Origin: Ceratotherium simum simum
Lineage: Eukaryota > Chordata > Mammalia > Perissodactyla > Rhinocerotidae
DNA: 64,000 nucleotides
Assembly: GCF_000283155.1 (NCBI RefSeq)
Contig: NW_004454210.1
Coordinates: 8,754,666 to 8,818,665 of the forward strand
Direction of reading: 5' to 3'
Part shown: positions 26,201-36,028 of the stretch, piece by piece
Numbering within the stretch: the stretch's first letter is position 1
How the letters are laid out: each line of letters opens with the position of its first letter
Made by a program: the position numbers and the translations under genes
Notes under the pieces: model-generated
The model's input: the letters and a program-made list of their open reading frames with translations, nothing else
Databases searched by the model: none
What the model was told of the DNA's origin: nothing

Positions 26201-29200
26201 CAGACGGTGGTGGTTGAATATACTTATGACAGCAACACTGATATGTTTCAGGTATTATAACATCTGAATTTTTTTTCTTGAAAAACAAAAAAATTAAAAA
26301 CCTGTCAGTAACTTTTGCTGTCATCAGATTAAGGATTATCATATTTTAATAATGTATTTCATTAAAATATATATTGATTTCTAAACCTCATATATAGAAG
26401 TCAGCATAGCATGATTAACAGATAGGCTCCGAAATCAGAATTCCTGATAAACCACCACTTAGGCACTCTGTGCCTCTGTTTTTTTCTTCCTGTGAAGTGC
26501 AGATAACAGAACTTCCCTCATATGACTGTTAGGAGGCTTAAAAGTGTTAGTACATGTAAAGTGTTCTGAGCTGTGCCAGGTAGCTGGTAAACACTTAGCC
26601 GTTAATAATAACAATAGCTATGATAATAGCTCTGTTAGCTATTGTTATCCAAAAAAGGAACTAAGGAATATTCTGCACACATTTATGACTTTTTTTGCCA
26701 CTATTTGTCATCTTCCTCTCTAGGCAACAAAATACAGGCAATTTCCAACTGTTCATATCATATATGTGAAATCAAACTTGCTTCTCAGCACATATTTATT
26801 TGGTCTAAGCTACTGGTGCAGTACAAGTTTTTTTTCCTCTCATTCTTTGTACTAATCCAGTGCTGATGTTTTGATAAACTGATAGATGATAGAACAGCCA
26901 AACCCAAAGATGTAAACAAAATTCATGATATCTTTTCCCTTAATATTGGGTTTGGTAAAGCCCTCAGCTTTTTTAAAACAAACTTAAATAGGACATAAAG
27001 TACCTGATAATGTTGTTGTTACAGTTATTATCCCAATTACTTTTCAGTTTTTCTTTATTTTACAAGATTAAATGAATGTGAAAAGGCCTGGAGTAATTAC
27101 AACAAATAGCAAAATATTTCTTTGAAGTCATTTGCTCCCTCCCAGCACGTTTGATGGAATACAGTCATGTGCTGCATAACATTTCAGTCAATGACGGACT
27201 GTGTATATGACAGTGGTCCCGTGAGATTAGTACCATAGAACCTAGGTGTACAATAGGCTATACCATCTAGGTTTGTGTACACACACTCTATGATGTTCAC
27301 ACAACGACAAAATCGCCTAAGGACACATTTCTCAGAATGTATCTTCGTTGTTAAATGACGCTTGACTGTACTGAATTTTTTAGAATAGTCTCTATAGTTA
27401 ATATTAGAATGTGGATATTTATTTATGTCCTCTTTGCTTTTACCAAAAAATTAAAAGTAAATAACGTCCTTAATGAAGATGAAGTTTTGGATCTTAATGA
27501 GAACCTAACACAAGCTTTAGGATGATTTTTCACATTTTATTTTACTGACAACCAGTTCAAATGAATGTGCTTAATTAGCTTTTTTAAAAATCAAGTTGCT
27601 GCCTAGATATTTGATCATAGACTGGAATTTTAGTTTCAGAAAGTACCTTGTATTTATTTGTTTATCCCTTATCTTTTGTCAATAAAGTTACTGAAATCTT
27701 GTGAGTTAAAGATTACAGAATTAGTTGGGGGCAAAATTGGGATTAAACCAGGCATCCTGCATTATGGAATAGTGTCTTCACCCTCTTATGAAGGTCCTTA
27801 CATAAGTTGTAACACTTTTTGTTTTCTTCTTTTCATATGGGAATAGAGAGTTTTTCCCAATATAGTAAACTGATTATACCCTTTCTACAAGCATTATACC
27901 TATGGAAAATCCAAACATTTCTACATTTAAAAAAACCTGAGCTATATCACAAACTACCCTGGTAAATTAGCCAGTCTTTGAGGAACTGGTTTCATAAGCA
28001 TTCTAAGATTGCCTACCTTCTAAACTGAACAAGAACATTTATTATTCGATCCATCAGATATTCAGATTCCAACTCTGTGCATTGCTTGACACTACGAAGT
28101 AAATAAAGGAGACATTACAAGTTGATTACACACATAGGTGCTACACTGATGGTCTAAATGTGAAGTACAGGCTTCTGAATGGGTTGAAGAAGGGTAGTGC
28201 CTTTTTATCTGGTCCTTTCTTTATCAAGTTGAGTAGAATTTTGCCAGTCCAACTAGTAGAAAGGCGTTTTGACAAAAGAGGTGGCAAAGAGGTACACAGT
28301 GTGGTAGAAGATTGATGAATAAGCTACTTGTCGCTAAAAAATACTTTTTGTGTGAACAGAAATAACAGGAAGTTAGGCTGGATTGGTAGACGGACTCCAG
28401 TTGTGAAATCAGTTTCTAATTATTATCAGAAATAAGAAACTAACAAGTTTGGATAGGTTTTTAATGGGGGTGAGAGAGAATGACATGATAAGATCTGTAT
28501 TTTTAAAGCTAATAGTAGCAATAAGAAAGAAGAGGAATTACTAAAATTTATCCTAACAAACAATTATATTATATCCTAATGACACACATCTGATCACAAT
28601 CATGTAGATTTTTTTCTCTTTATAGATACTTAAGATTTCTTCCTTCTTACCTGTCATTACCAATATTGCTTTGATATCTTAAATTTTCTCCTTCGAGGCC
28701 CAGATCAGATATCAGCTCTTCTGGAACCATCTCTCTTCCCAAATAAGTTCTGCTTCTGAATACCTTGATTCTGAATATCAATCCTCAATCCAATCCCTGG
28801 CTTATACCTTTTGGCTCTAAAAGAGCCTTTTATTTTTGGAAATATTTTTAGTTTCAAAGGTCTGAGACCATTTTCTTTGGATATCATTATCTTTTTTTTT
28901 TTTTTTTTTTAAGATTTTNNNNNNNNNNNNNNNNNNNNNNNNNNNNNNNNNNNNNNNNNNNNNNNNNNNNNNNNNNNNNNNNNNNNNNNNNNNNNNNNNN
29001 NNNNNNNNNNNNNNNNNNGAACGGAGAAGTGGTGCCTCGATGCGCACCCGGGATCCGAACCCGGGCCACCAGCATTGCAGCGCGCGCACTTAACCACCAA
29101 GCCACAGGGCCGGCCCCTGGATATCATTATCTTAAAAATAAGGAAAAGGGACATCCAGTATTACATTTGTTAACCAACCAATTTCCCCCTAAAACTATCC

Positions 29201-32062
29201 AAACTAAATAAAGACTTTATACTTGATGACAGGACAAAAACTCTGAAGAGTTTTATCCAAAAGTGTGCTGATAAGGGGAATTTTTGAGGTTCAACTATGC
29301 AAAGAATGACTTTTAAGAGTCATCATCTTTGTAGAGAGTCATTATTTTTTCTCGGTACCCACATTCTTCAATTTTATGATATTACTTTATAACAAATACA
29401 TTAATAAACCGATCATTTTTAAATGTTTACTTCAAAACCCTGTGACACTTGTCAGTTCTGTCACCTGTTCCACTGATTTCCTTTTTTCTTTTCAACTTTC
29501 ATCTTTCAAAATGAAATTAATTTATTTACTAGCTGGCACCTTTGAAGATATTTTTAATTCATTGACACCTCACCCACTAGAACTCTTACATGGGAACCTT
29601 GTCTCTGAAATATGGCCAAGAACCAGCAAGAAAATAAAAAGGCATAGAAAATTAAATCTAAGCATAGAAAATAAATGCCACGTAGGCTGTGCATGCACTG
29701 AAATTCCTTTTCTCTGCTCCCTGGAGAATCCCTTAGGCTCTCACCAAGACCCTGTTGAAATACTGTTCTTTGAAGTTTGGTTATTTAATTTGTCAACCCA
29801 TAGTAGAGTAAGAGTAGCTGGTTAGAGGAGGGGTATGCGGCTAGAGAAAGTATGCCCAACAGCTAGAAATGATGGCTGACAACCTGACAGAAAAGACACA
29901 AGAAAATCTATGAAGAATACATAAGACCTCAAAGCAAGGCTATGTAAGCCCTTAACATAAGGATTAGTGTTCTTGTACACCTTTATAGCATGTGAAGACA
30001 TCACTGCCTTTCAGCTTAATGTAAATGGAATTCATAGTGTAATGTCCTGGAGTCATCATAAAAGATTTACTTATATATTCACTATATTCTGTGAAAGAAG
30101 GTAGTAGTAATACATGGTAGACATATTTCCATCCAAAGGAGTTAAAAATAAAATCCACAGCCATCTAGAAATCTCAGCCATCCTAAACTCGTCATTCCCT
30201 GAGGGTTTCATATATTCTGGGTCATAAATTCCCACTTAATTCTGTGCTCTTAGTGATTATTACATCAGAGCAAATCTGACAGATTAGTTTTCAGGGGTAT
30301 AGATGCCCCCAGAGTTAAGTGTGGTAAGTTTAAGGTTTAGAAATTTCAGAAGCTTAATGATTTCACCTTATTGTGCCTTTCTTGAATGGATTTTCCACTG
30401 TGTTCCTTTGAATGGGTTTATAGATATTTCTTTTTCCCTTAGATTGGTCGGTCGACTGAAAGTCCCATTGATTTTGTAGTAACTGACACAGTTCCTGGAA
30501 GTCAAAGTAATTCTGATACACAGTCAGTGCAAAGCACTATATCAAGATTTGCCTGTAGAATCATATGTGAACGGAATCCACCCTTTACAGCACGGATTTA
30601 TGCTGCAGGATTTGACTCATCAAAAAACATCTTTCTTGGGGTAAAAAGCTTTTTTCCTAAATGATGCAGTTTTCATAACCACTTCTATTTCCAAATTACA
30701 AATAAATGGAAGCTCACTATTCTTATTCCTACTAGGAGAAGGCTGCCAAATGGAAGACATCAGATGGGCAGATGGATGGCTTGACCACTAATGGCGTTCT
30801 TGTTATGCATCCGCGCAATGGGTTCACAGAAGACTCCAAGCCTGGAATCTGGAGAGAAATATCAGTGTGTGGAAATGTATTCAGCCTGCGTGAAACCAGA
30901 TCAGCTCAGCAGAGAGGAAAAATGGTAAGTACTGAGATGTATCTTGTTATTTAGCTACAATAAACACTTAGGGTGATTTGGACTGAATGCATTACATATT
31001 CCCCAAAACTCTTAAATCTCTTGCTAACACAGAGTACTACTAAGTCTGACTATCAAACACTGACTATTAAATACTAAACTAGAGGATAATACTTTAATCT
31101 TTCTATTAGGACACTAAAAATTTTATTTTTTCATATTATGTTAATGTATTTTAAAACCTAAGCTTTCCTAAATTAAACAGTACTCTGTGTCTTTTCTACT
31201 CATATCTGTATATCTTTGACCATGATATTTATTGGAAATAATAGACTTACTTACTAACCAGATGTTTTAATCATAAATTGTCTTTACTATAAGCCTGAAA
31301 AGAAATATGTTACTGCTCACTATTTTATCCTTGATTTTCAAATTTACGTTTTCATAACTGTCATTGGAGTTTCTTAAATATTTAGTAACAAACATAGGAA
31401 ACTCAATTCTTGAGTAAGGAGCACATAAGAAAAAAACTCATGTAAAAATTCTAAACATAGTGATGAATGTATTTTTTGATTCTTGTTTCCTCTAGGTGGA
31501 AATGGAAACCAATCAGTTACAAGATGGCTCATTAATTGACCTCTGTGGTGCAACATTGCTGTGGCGTACTGCAGAAGGCCTTTCCCACACTCCTACAGTG
31601 AAACATTTAGAAGCTTTAAGACAGGAAATCAATGCAGCACGACCTCAGTGTCCTGTAGGGTTCAACACACTAGCATTTCCTAGTATGAAGAGGAAAGATG
31701 TTGTCGATGAAAAACAACCCTGGGTATACCTAAACTGTGGCCATGTGCATGGCTATCATAACTGGGGAAACAAAGAAGAACGTGATGGAAAAGATCGTGA
31801 ATGTCCTATGTGTAGGTCCGTTGGTCCCTATGTCCCTCTGTGGCTTGGATGTGAAGCTGGATTTTATGTGGACGCTGGCCCTCCAACCCATGCATTTAGC
31901 CCATGTGGGCATGTGTGTTCAGAAAAGACAACTGCCTATTGGTCCCAGATCCCACTTCCTCATGGTACTCATACTTTTCATGCAGCCTGTCCCTTCTGTG
32001 CACATCAGTTGGCTGGTGAACAAGGCTACATCAGACTTATTTTCCAAGGACCTCTAGACTAA
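20176..32062 (+). CDS. PELI1: Pellino-1, RING-like E3 ubiquitin ligase (six spliced coding exons)
   Basis: Spliced CDS: 20176-20246, 22995-23124, 26150-26251, 30443-30640, 30736-30924, 31496-32062, giving 418 codons, the usual Pellino-1 length. Residues about 13-260 form the FHA-type phosphothreonine-binding domain with its wing insert (GRS at 103-105, TISR at 133-136, TTNG at 184-187). About 280-418 is the RING-like domain, with CPVG at 282-285, CGH at 311-313, CPMC at 333-336, CGHVC at 367-371 and CPFC at 395-398. H313, C333 and C336, known to be needed for ligase activity, are present. IRAK target sites reported for this family (S76, S78, T80, S82, T86, T288, S293) are all conserved. Family knowledge: cytoplasmic E3 acting downstream of IL-1 and Toll-like receptors on IRAK1, RIPK1 and, in T cells, c-Rel. 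No frameshift or premature stop is seen. PELI2/PELI3 are less likely given the length and motif numbering. Confidence 0.98.
21030..21192 (+). mobile_element. MIR SINE relic
   Basis: Well preserved MIR core: GACCTTGGGCAAGTCACTTA followed by GCCTTAGTTTCCTCCTCTGT and AAAATGACAATTAGATAAGA. Confidence 0.8.
22080..22332 (+). mobile_element. MIR SINE relic with internal duplication
   Basis: Order of MIR segments: CCTGGATTCAAATTCTGCCT, TTGTGTGACCTTCAGAAAAT, TTTTTATGAGGATGGATTAA and GTGCCTAGTACATAGTAAAC. A 21-bp tandem microduplication lies at 22176-22211. Confidence 0.75.
22995..23124 (+). CDS. PELI1: PELI1 coding exon 2 (residues 24-67)
   Basis: Completes glycine 24 and encodes residues to K67, including the basic stretch DRGRRKSRFALFKRPKANG, part of the first FHA strands. 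Acceptor CCCCCATCAG; donor AAG|GTAAAA with no G at +5. The donor runs straight into a 22-nt A tract. Confidence 0.96.
23127..23168 (+). repeat. Poly(A) tract abutting splice donor
   Basis: A22, then TCAAG, then A15, starting at intron position +3. No SINE body precedes it (exon sequence does), so it is a homopolymer expansion, not a retroposon tail. Confidence 0.9.
24355..24558 (-). mobile_element. MER20-type hAT relic, antisense
   Basis: Contains TGCAGGACTGTCCCATATAT, TTGCAGGATGTTTAATATTC, CACCCACTAAATGCCATTTA and the terminal CTAGTTGAGAACCACTG characteristic of MER20 read on the opposite strand. Confidence 0.75.
26150..26251 (+). CDS. PELI1: PELI1 coding exon 3 (residues 68-101)
   Basis: 34 codons in phase 0: AISNKDQHSISYTLSRAQ, then VVVEY and onward to DMFQ. 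It carries the cluster of IRAK phosphorylation sites known in Pellino-1 (S76, S78, T80, S82, T86), in the wing of the FHA domain. Acceptor TTTCTTAG, donor CAG|GTATTA. Confidence 0.97.
26400..26615 (+). mobile_element. MIR SINE relic
   Basis: CACTTAGGCACTCTGTGCCT, GACTGTTAGGAGGCTTAAAA and GTACATGTAAAGTGTTCTGA follow the MIR consensus order. Confidence 0.65.
27162..27368. mobile_element. Mariner-type MITE (TA target site)
   Basis: A 207-bp nonautonomous element flanked by TA on both sides (27160-27161 and 27369-27370). It begins CAGTCATGTGCTGCATAAC and ends TAAATGACGCTTGACTG, imperfect inverted ends. The internal segments GGTCCCGTGAGATTAGTACC and AATCGCCTAAGGACACATTT belong to a common Tc1/mariner-class mammalian MER repeat. 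It retains several CpGs. The precise family name is uncertain; there is no transposase. Confidence 0.8.
28894..29118 (-). mobile_element. ERE-type SINE interrupted by assembly gap, antisense
   Basis: Poly(T) at 28892-28910, then N at 28919-29018, then the reverse ERE head: GGAGAAGTGGTGCCTCGATG, reverse box B GGGATCCGAACCC and CCACAGGGCCGGCCCC. The 15-bp duplication GGATATCATTATCTT at 28879-28893 and 29119-29133 bounds it. Apparent ORFs on both strands here merely translate the SINE and the gap. Confidence 0.92.
28919..29018. other. Assembly gap (100 N)
   Basis: Exactly 100 N, the usual placeholder for a gap of unknown length. It falls inside a SINE, in an intron, so no coding sequence is lost. 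By comparison with intact copies here (215-305 bp) the missing part is probably about 90-190 bp. Confidence 0.98.
30443..30640 (+). CDS. PELI1: PELI1 coding exon 4 (residues 102-167)
   Basis: 66 codons in phase 0, central FHA strands: IGRSTESPIDFVV, then DTVPGSQSNSDTQSVQS, STISRFACRIICERNPP, and ending SSKNIFLG. R104 sits in the GR(S/T) motif expected of a phosphothreonine-binding loop. Acceptor CCCTTAG, donor GGG|GTAAAA. Confidence 0.97.
30641..30735 (+). other. Short PELI1 intron (95 nt)
   Basis: GTAAAA donor and TTCCTACTAG acceptor only 95 nt apart, near the lower limit for mammalian introns. No inserted elements. Confidence 0.93.
30736..30924 (+). CDS. PELI1: PELI1 coding exon 5 (residues 168-230)
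   Basis: 63 codons in phase 0: EKAAKWKTSDGQMDGL, TTNGVLVMHPRNGFTED, SKPGIWREISVCGNVFSL, ending RGKM. It holds the asparagine-containing TTNG loop that closes the FHA binding site. Acceptor CCTACTAG, donor ATG|GTAAGT, a strong site. Confidence 0.97.
30925..31495 (+). other. Last PELI1 intron (571 nt)
   Basis: Donor GTAAGT, acceptor TTTCCTCTAG. AT-rich; no repeats recognised. Confidence 0.93.
31496..32062 (+). CDS. PELI1: PELI1 last coding exon (residues 231-418, RING-like domain)
   Basis: 188 codons plus TAA. Encodes the end of the FHA-linked region, then the RING-like zinc module. Cysteine/histidine pairs: C282, C311, H313, C333, C336, C367, H369, C371, C395 and C398. Phosphorylation sites T288 and S293 lie just before the RING core. 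The protein ends LIFQGPLD at the TAA (32060-32062), matching the family's C-terminus. The whole catalytic domain sits in one exon, so no alternative splicing is needed to form it. Confidence 0.98.
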   Translation: MEMETNQLQDGSLIDLCGATLLWRTAEGLSHTPTVKHLEALRQEINAARPQCPVGFNTLAFPSMKRKDVVDEKQPWVYLNCGHVHGYHNWGNKEERDGKDRECPMCRSVGPYVPLWLGCEAGFYVDAGPPTHAFSPCGHVCSEKTTAYWSQIPLPHGTHTFHAACPFCAHQLAGEQGYIRLIFQGPLD

Positions 32063-32097
32063 TAAACAGTCGTCCTCCAGGACTGTGTTATAAATTT

Positions 32098-32105
32098 ATA
32101 AGCTA
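32098..32105 (+). promoter_or_regulatory. miR-21/miR-590 8-mer seed match
   Basis: ATAAGCTA, complementary to miR-21-5p positions 2-8 plus the A opposite position 1, 36 nt after the stop codon. PELI1 is a reported miR-21 target; whether this is the functional site in this species is inference. Confidence 0.6.
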
Positions 32106-32193
32106 AGTGAGTTGATTTTCCAACCTGTTGTCCACGTCAGTTTCTCTGCTCTGGTCGTTTGCATTAAGATGAAGAATTTTTTTAAACATTTAT

Positions 32194-32199
32194 AATAAA
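32194..32199 (+). terminator. Possible proximal poly(A) signal
   Basis: AATAAA 131 nt after the stop codon. A transcript ending here would keep the miR-21 seed match but lose most of the 3' UTR. No strong downstream GU element is evident. Confidence 0.3.
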
Positions 32200-33358
32200 T
32201 AGTAGCAATTTCTCAGCAAAAATCTGGGAGACGCAAGCAAAGGAATTTCCAAAAGTACCAGACTTCTGAATTCTGAAAATATATTTTGAGGAGAAAAAGA
32301 CGTAGTCTGATTTGATGATGCCTTCATTTTAGTGTTTTTGAATCACCCATCCTCAGTGTTGAAAAATTGTTTTGTATAACTGAGGGTACTGTTGGTTCAA
32401 ACTATGTAAGTTTACAGTTTGTTGCAAACATTGTAAAATACAGCAACATGTATATTAACTTTTTTTCTATTTATCTTTATTATAGAAAATATCTTAGAAT
32501 GTTCTTGATCGAGTAGCATGGTAACGATGGTGTCACACTCCTGGTGTGAGTGGTAGTTTAGCAAGCATAGCTCAAGGATTTGCAAGGTTAGAAAGAAGGA
32601 CAAGAGAGCCTCTCTCCCCACCCCCATCTAATTATGGAATTTGGTAAATTAGAATACTTTATAAAACCAAATTCATATTAATTACCATTGTGTAAGAGGT
32701 GTTTGTTTTTAACCACATTGAAGATAATCAGGAAAGGTTTTTTTCCTTAATGTTTCTCTTGAGTGTAGTACTATAACAAAAACTTAATGCTAAGAAACAT
32801 TTTATATGCACCTTTAAATATGCAATTTAATCTAGATTATCTATTTTTCTCCCATGATAACTAATCTGTTTTTAGTATCAGCAACATTTGGCAAGTTTAT
32901 TTTTTAGATATAAACTGTGGTTCATCTGTTCACTGTTTCTAGAAAAAAATCATTTCCATGAGAAGAAGCGTAAATTAACAAGAAAGGAAAGTGACTTGAT
33001 TTGCTTTTAGAAAAAGAAATGCTTAATTAATTAACTGTTCTATATTTGGCCTTATCCAGGCTTTAAGAAATCCAGAGAGATATAAAGGGTTGAATGACAA
33101 TAGTGCCCCCTTTTTTTAACCTAGCAGACCAGACTTAACTGTGGGCTTGAATCCTAAAGAGAGTTGCCACAGTGTGACTCAAGGAAATGTTTGGTTGGCA
33201 GATAGCACCAGTGACAGCAGAGTGGAGGGACATATTTGTATGGTCTGTTCATTCTCTAATTCTAATAAAATCTTTTGCTCTCAGAAGCAAGAGAAAGTTT
33301 CTTCTTCCTCCCTTCCCCCCACCTTTTTTTTAATGCACCACAAGGAAAGTATAGACAG

Positions 33359-33366
33359 TTGCACTA
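33359..33366 (+). promoter_or_regulatory. miR-130/301 family 8-mer seed match
   Basis: TTGCACTA, complementary to the AGUGCAA seed with the terminal A. Chance occurrence in 2 kb is possible. Confidence 0.35.
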
Positions 33367-34093
33367 CATGAAACCCTTTGTGACACTTGTAGAAATCAAT
33401 ACACTTTTAGATTAGACAGAATCCTTTTTTAAATCTCTTGATTTGTTTTCCTTTAGTTCGAAAAGTTGTATAATACTTAATTGACTAGCAGATTTTTATA
33501 TGTGGTAGCATAGCTTTAATTTATCCTATTACAACGCTGTTCTGAATTTTCTTTTGGTTAAAAAAAAAACAAAACCTGTTGCTTAGAAGCCATGAACTAT
33601 TTCATTTTACTTAAACTTGTCAAAATTTCCTTGTTTTTAAAAATGATCATTTGGGTTCACTCAGGAAATGCATGTCAGGAAACTTGTGTTATAAGTTTAC
33701 TAGTTGTGATGTATCAGTAACTGCTGTTAGCCCTTTTTCAAAGAAATATAATTGATTTTGAAGTTTTCTAGATTGTCACATGCTTTGTGACTAATGCAAG
33801 GAAACCAAGTCCTGTATTGTATTTGTTCTAGTCATTTCTATTCAGGCTATATATTGTAGTTAATTTTTATTTGCAATTAATTTATTCAAACTAAGTAAAT
33901 ACTTTTCAAAATAGATATTTGAATTTGTCTCTGTGAGTTCGTTTTTGCATAACTGAGAATGAGAAACCAGAAGTGAAAACTTGTGGACAAATCTACCCTA
34001 CACTCCAAAAATATTCACTTGAAATAGATGAGTTTGCATTTAATGTAACACTTTAAATCTCTAGCTCTCTTGGGAAAGCATCTCTTACTTATT

Positions 34094-34099
34094 AATAAA
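34094..34099 (+). terminator. Distal poly(A) signal AATAAA of PELI1
   Basis: Consensus hexamer followed within 8-25 nt by a T/G-rich segment (TTTGTTTAGTGGTTG), the usual arrangement around a cleavage site. Beyond it the sequence turns into an antisense LINE relic, consistent with the gene ending here. Confidence 0.7.
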
Positions 34100-34234
34100 G
34101 GAACTTTGTTTAGTGGTTGAATAATTGAGGCCTTTTTCTAAGTTAAGCCCTGCTAGAGAGTTGGCTCTTTGTAAGTTGCATACATAGACTGTTTAAGTAG
34201 TGCCCGTGAGACCATAAAAGGTTCATGTTCTTCC

Positions 34235-35108
34235 CAAAGTGTCTGAATCCCTGCCTTCGTGGGGTTTGTATTCTAGTGGGGAAGATAGAAATGAACAGGA
34301 AAAAAGATACAGTATGATAGTGAACGCTGCTGAAGGGACACACAAAGCAGAAAGGGGAGAAACAATGTCACGTGTGATGCTCATGTGTGGAGGGTTTGCA
34401 CTAAAGAGGAGAGGGCAAGGGAAAGCCCCACTGGAAAGCTGGTATCTGGGTAAACATCTGAAGGAGCTGAAGGGAGTAGCTACTTAGGAGAAGAGCATTG
34501 AGGCAGAGGGAACAGCAGATGCAAGGGTCCTCAAGTAGAAGTGTGCCAGGAATATTTCTGTAGTAGCAAAGAGGCCAGTGTGGCTGTGGCATGGAAAGGG
34601 GAAGAGGAGTAGGTAAAGCAACACAGGTTAAGTGGAGGGCCGCCCGAGACCTGGCTTTTATTCTGAGTGAGATGGGGGCCATTGGAGGATTTGAAGCAGG
34701 GGAGTAAAATGATCCCATTTATATTTTAGTAGGATGCAAATAGACTGAAGTGGGAGGAGGGGGACCAGGCAGGAGACCATTGCAGGAATCCTGGAGAGAA
34801 ATGATGGTGACTTGGTTCAAGTGGTGGCAGTGGAGCTGGTTTGAAAAGTGACCAGAATCTGGATATGTTTAGAAGGCAGAGCTGATGATATCTGCAGGCA
34901 GATCAGATATGGGTATGAAAGAAGAAAGAGGAGTCATGGATGACTTGGCTCAATTAGCCGCAGCAGCTGGAAGGGCAGAATTGCCGTCTATTGAAGTGGA
35001 GATGATTAGGAGAAGAACAGTTTGGGGGGAGGGTGCACTGGTTGTGGAATCAGGAACTTAGTCTTGGACGTTAGATTGAGACTCCTATTAGATGAGATAT
35101 TTGCCAAA
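34235..35108 (-). mobile_element. L2-type LINE relic, antisense
   Basis: The + strand shows the purine-rich reverse complement of L2 reverse-transcriptase sequence: GTATTCTAGTGGGGAAGATA, AGGCAGAGGGAACAGCAGAT, AGGCCAGTGTGGCTGTGGCA, TTTTATTCTGAGTGAGATGG, GGCCATTGGAGGATTTGAAG and GAGGAGTCATGGATGACTTG. Frames are broken. It begins about 120 bp after the PELI1 poly(A) signal. Confidence 0.7.
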
Positions 35109-35797
35109 GGTAAACTGTCTCCACTTTTTTTTTTAACTGCTGTCAAAGTTCTTAACCACTATGATCAGTGTTCTCCATACAGCCTATGCAAGCTTAGAAA
35201 CAAAAGTATTCCTCCTGACTAATGGTGAACTTCCTTTCATTGAAATAGAGTTGGGACACCTCTCATGTTTCTCTCTTTGCTTTGGCTGCCCTCTGAGGAA
35301 ATGAAGTTCTGTTTTCAACTGTAGTTAACTTCCTTTAGCCAATGTGTTCTGATATAGTTTTTTGTCCCTCACTCATGTACACCTTTTTCCTTGGCTTTTG
35401 CCTTTTTTAAAAAAACGTCCTCAGTTTTATTGTATCTTAATATTTTGCTGCTTCAAATCCTTTCTGGCAGTGGCAGAGCACAAGTTGTGTTTTGTTTTAA
35501 AAATTTTTTTTAAACATTCAAATGTTTATGGAAAACAAAGAATTCTTGAACTTATTTTATAAGTCCAGATTTTAATATCCAGCTTCCCTTAAGGAAATAT
35601 GCCTGTATTTGATAATTTTTGTCAGCAGAAAATTGAGTAAATAAGATCAAAAGAGTTTTCCTAGTTGTAAAGTATCACGTTCAAACATTCTGTTAGAGGA
35701 TATGATGGGAATGCTGGTTTGTTTAGGTTGACGTTGGATTGTAAATCCAGCTATGTATGTTAAAGTTAAACCACAGCATAAAATAAATTTCTCATGG

Positions 35798-36028
35798 GCA
35801 ACATTTGAGTGTTCAAGCACTGTTCTAAATGCACCATTCTAAGTATATTACTATATTATTTAAAACTTAAAACAACCCTATGAGATAGGAATTATTGTCT
35901 TCATTTTACTGTCGAAACCAAGCACAGCAATGTCTAGTAACTTGCCCAAGGTTCACATAGCTCATAACTAGAGGAGTAAGGATTTGAACCTTGGAAGTCT
36001 TGCTCCATAGCTGTGTACACAGGCACCA
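35798..36028 (-). mobile_element. MIR SINE relic, antisense
   Basis: Reverse MIR: CACTGTTCTAAATGCACCAT, ACAACCCTATGAGATAGGAA, CTTCATTTTACTGTCGAAAC, AACTTGCCCAAGGTTCACAT and GGATTTGAACCTTGG. Confidence 0.82.

Larger units (their letters stand above)
26252..30442 (+). other. PELI1 intron between coding exons 3 and 4
   Basis: 4,191 positions including a 100-N gap. Holds one MIR, one TA-flanked MITE and one ERE containing the gap. A 149-codon same-strand ORF at 29376-29825 has no recognisable domain and no repeat match I can name. Confidence 0.9.
32063..34115 (+). other. PELI1 3' UTR
   Basis: About 2 kb, AT-rich, unbroken by any recognisable transposon, unlike the flanking DNA. The proposed end is the AATAAA at 34094 followed by TTTGTTTAGTGGTTG. 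Earlier AATAAA hexamers at 32061, 32194 and 33264 may give shorter forms. Contains seed matches for miR-21 (32098) and miR-130/301 (33359). The end is inferred from the signal and from the typical length of mammalian PELI1 mRNA. Confidence 0.75.

Noticed and set aside
29376..29825. 149-codon ORF in intron 4, the longest open frame outside the PELI1 exons
   Set aside because: No recognisable domain, signal or family resemblance, no coding-like composition, and located in an intron on the same strand as PELI1. A chance ORF is the simplest reading.
31730..32057. ORFs in other frames and on the opposite strand over the last PELI1 exon
   Set aside because: They are shadows of the RING-domain coding frame, which has the conserved Cys/His pattern.
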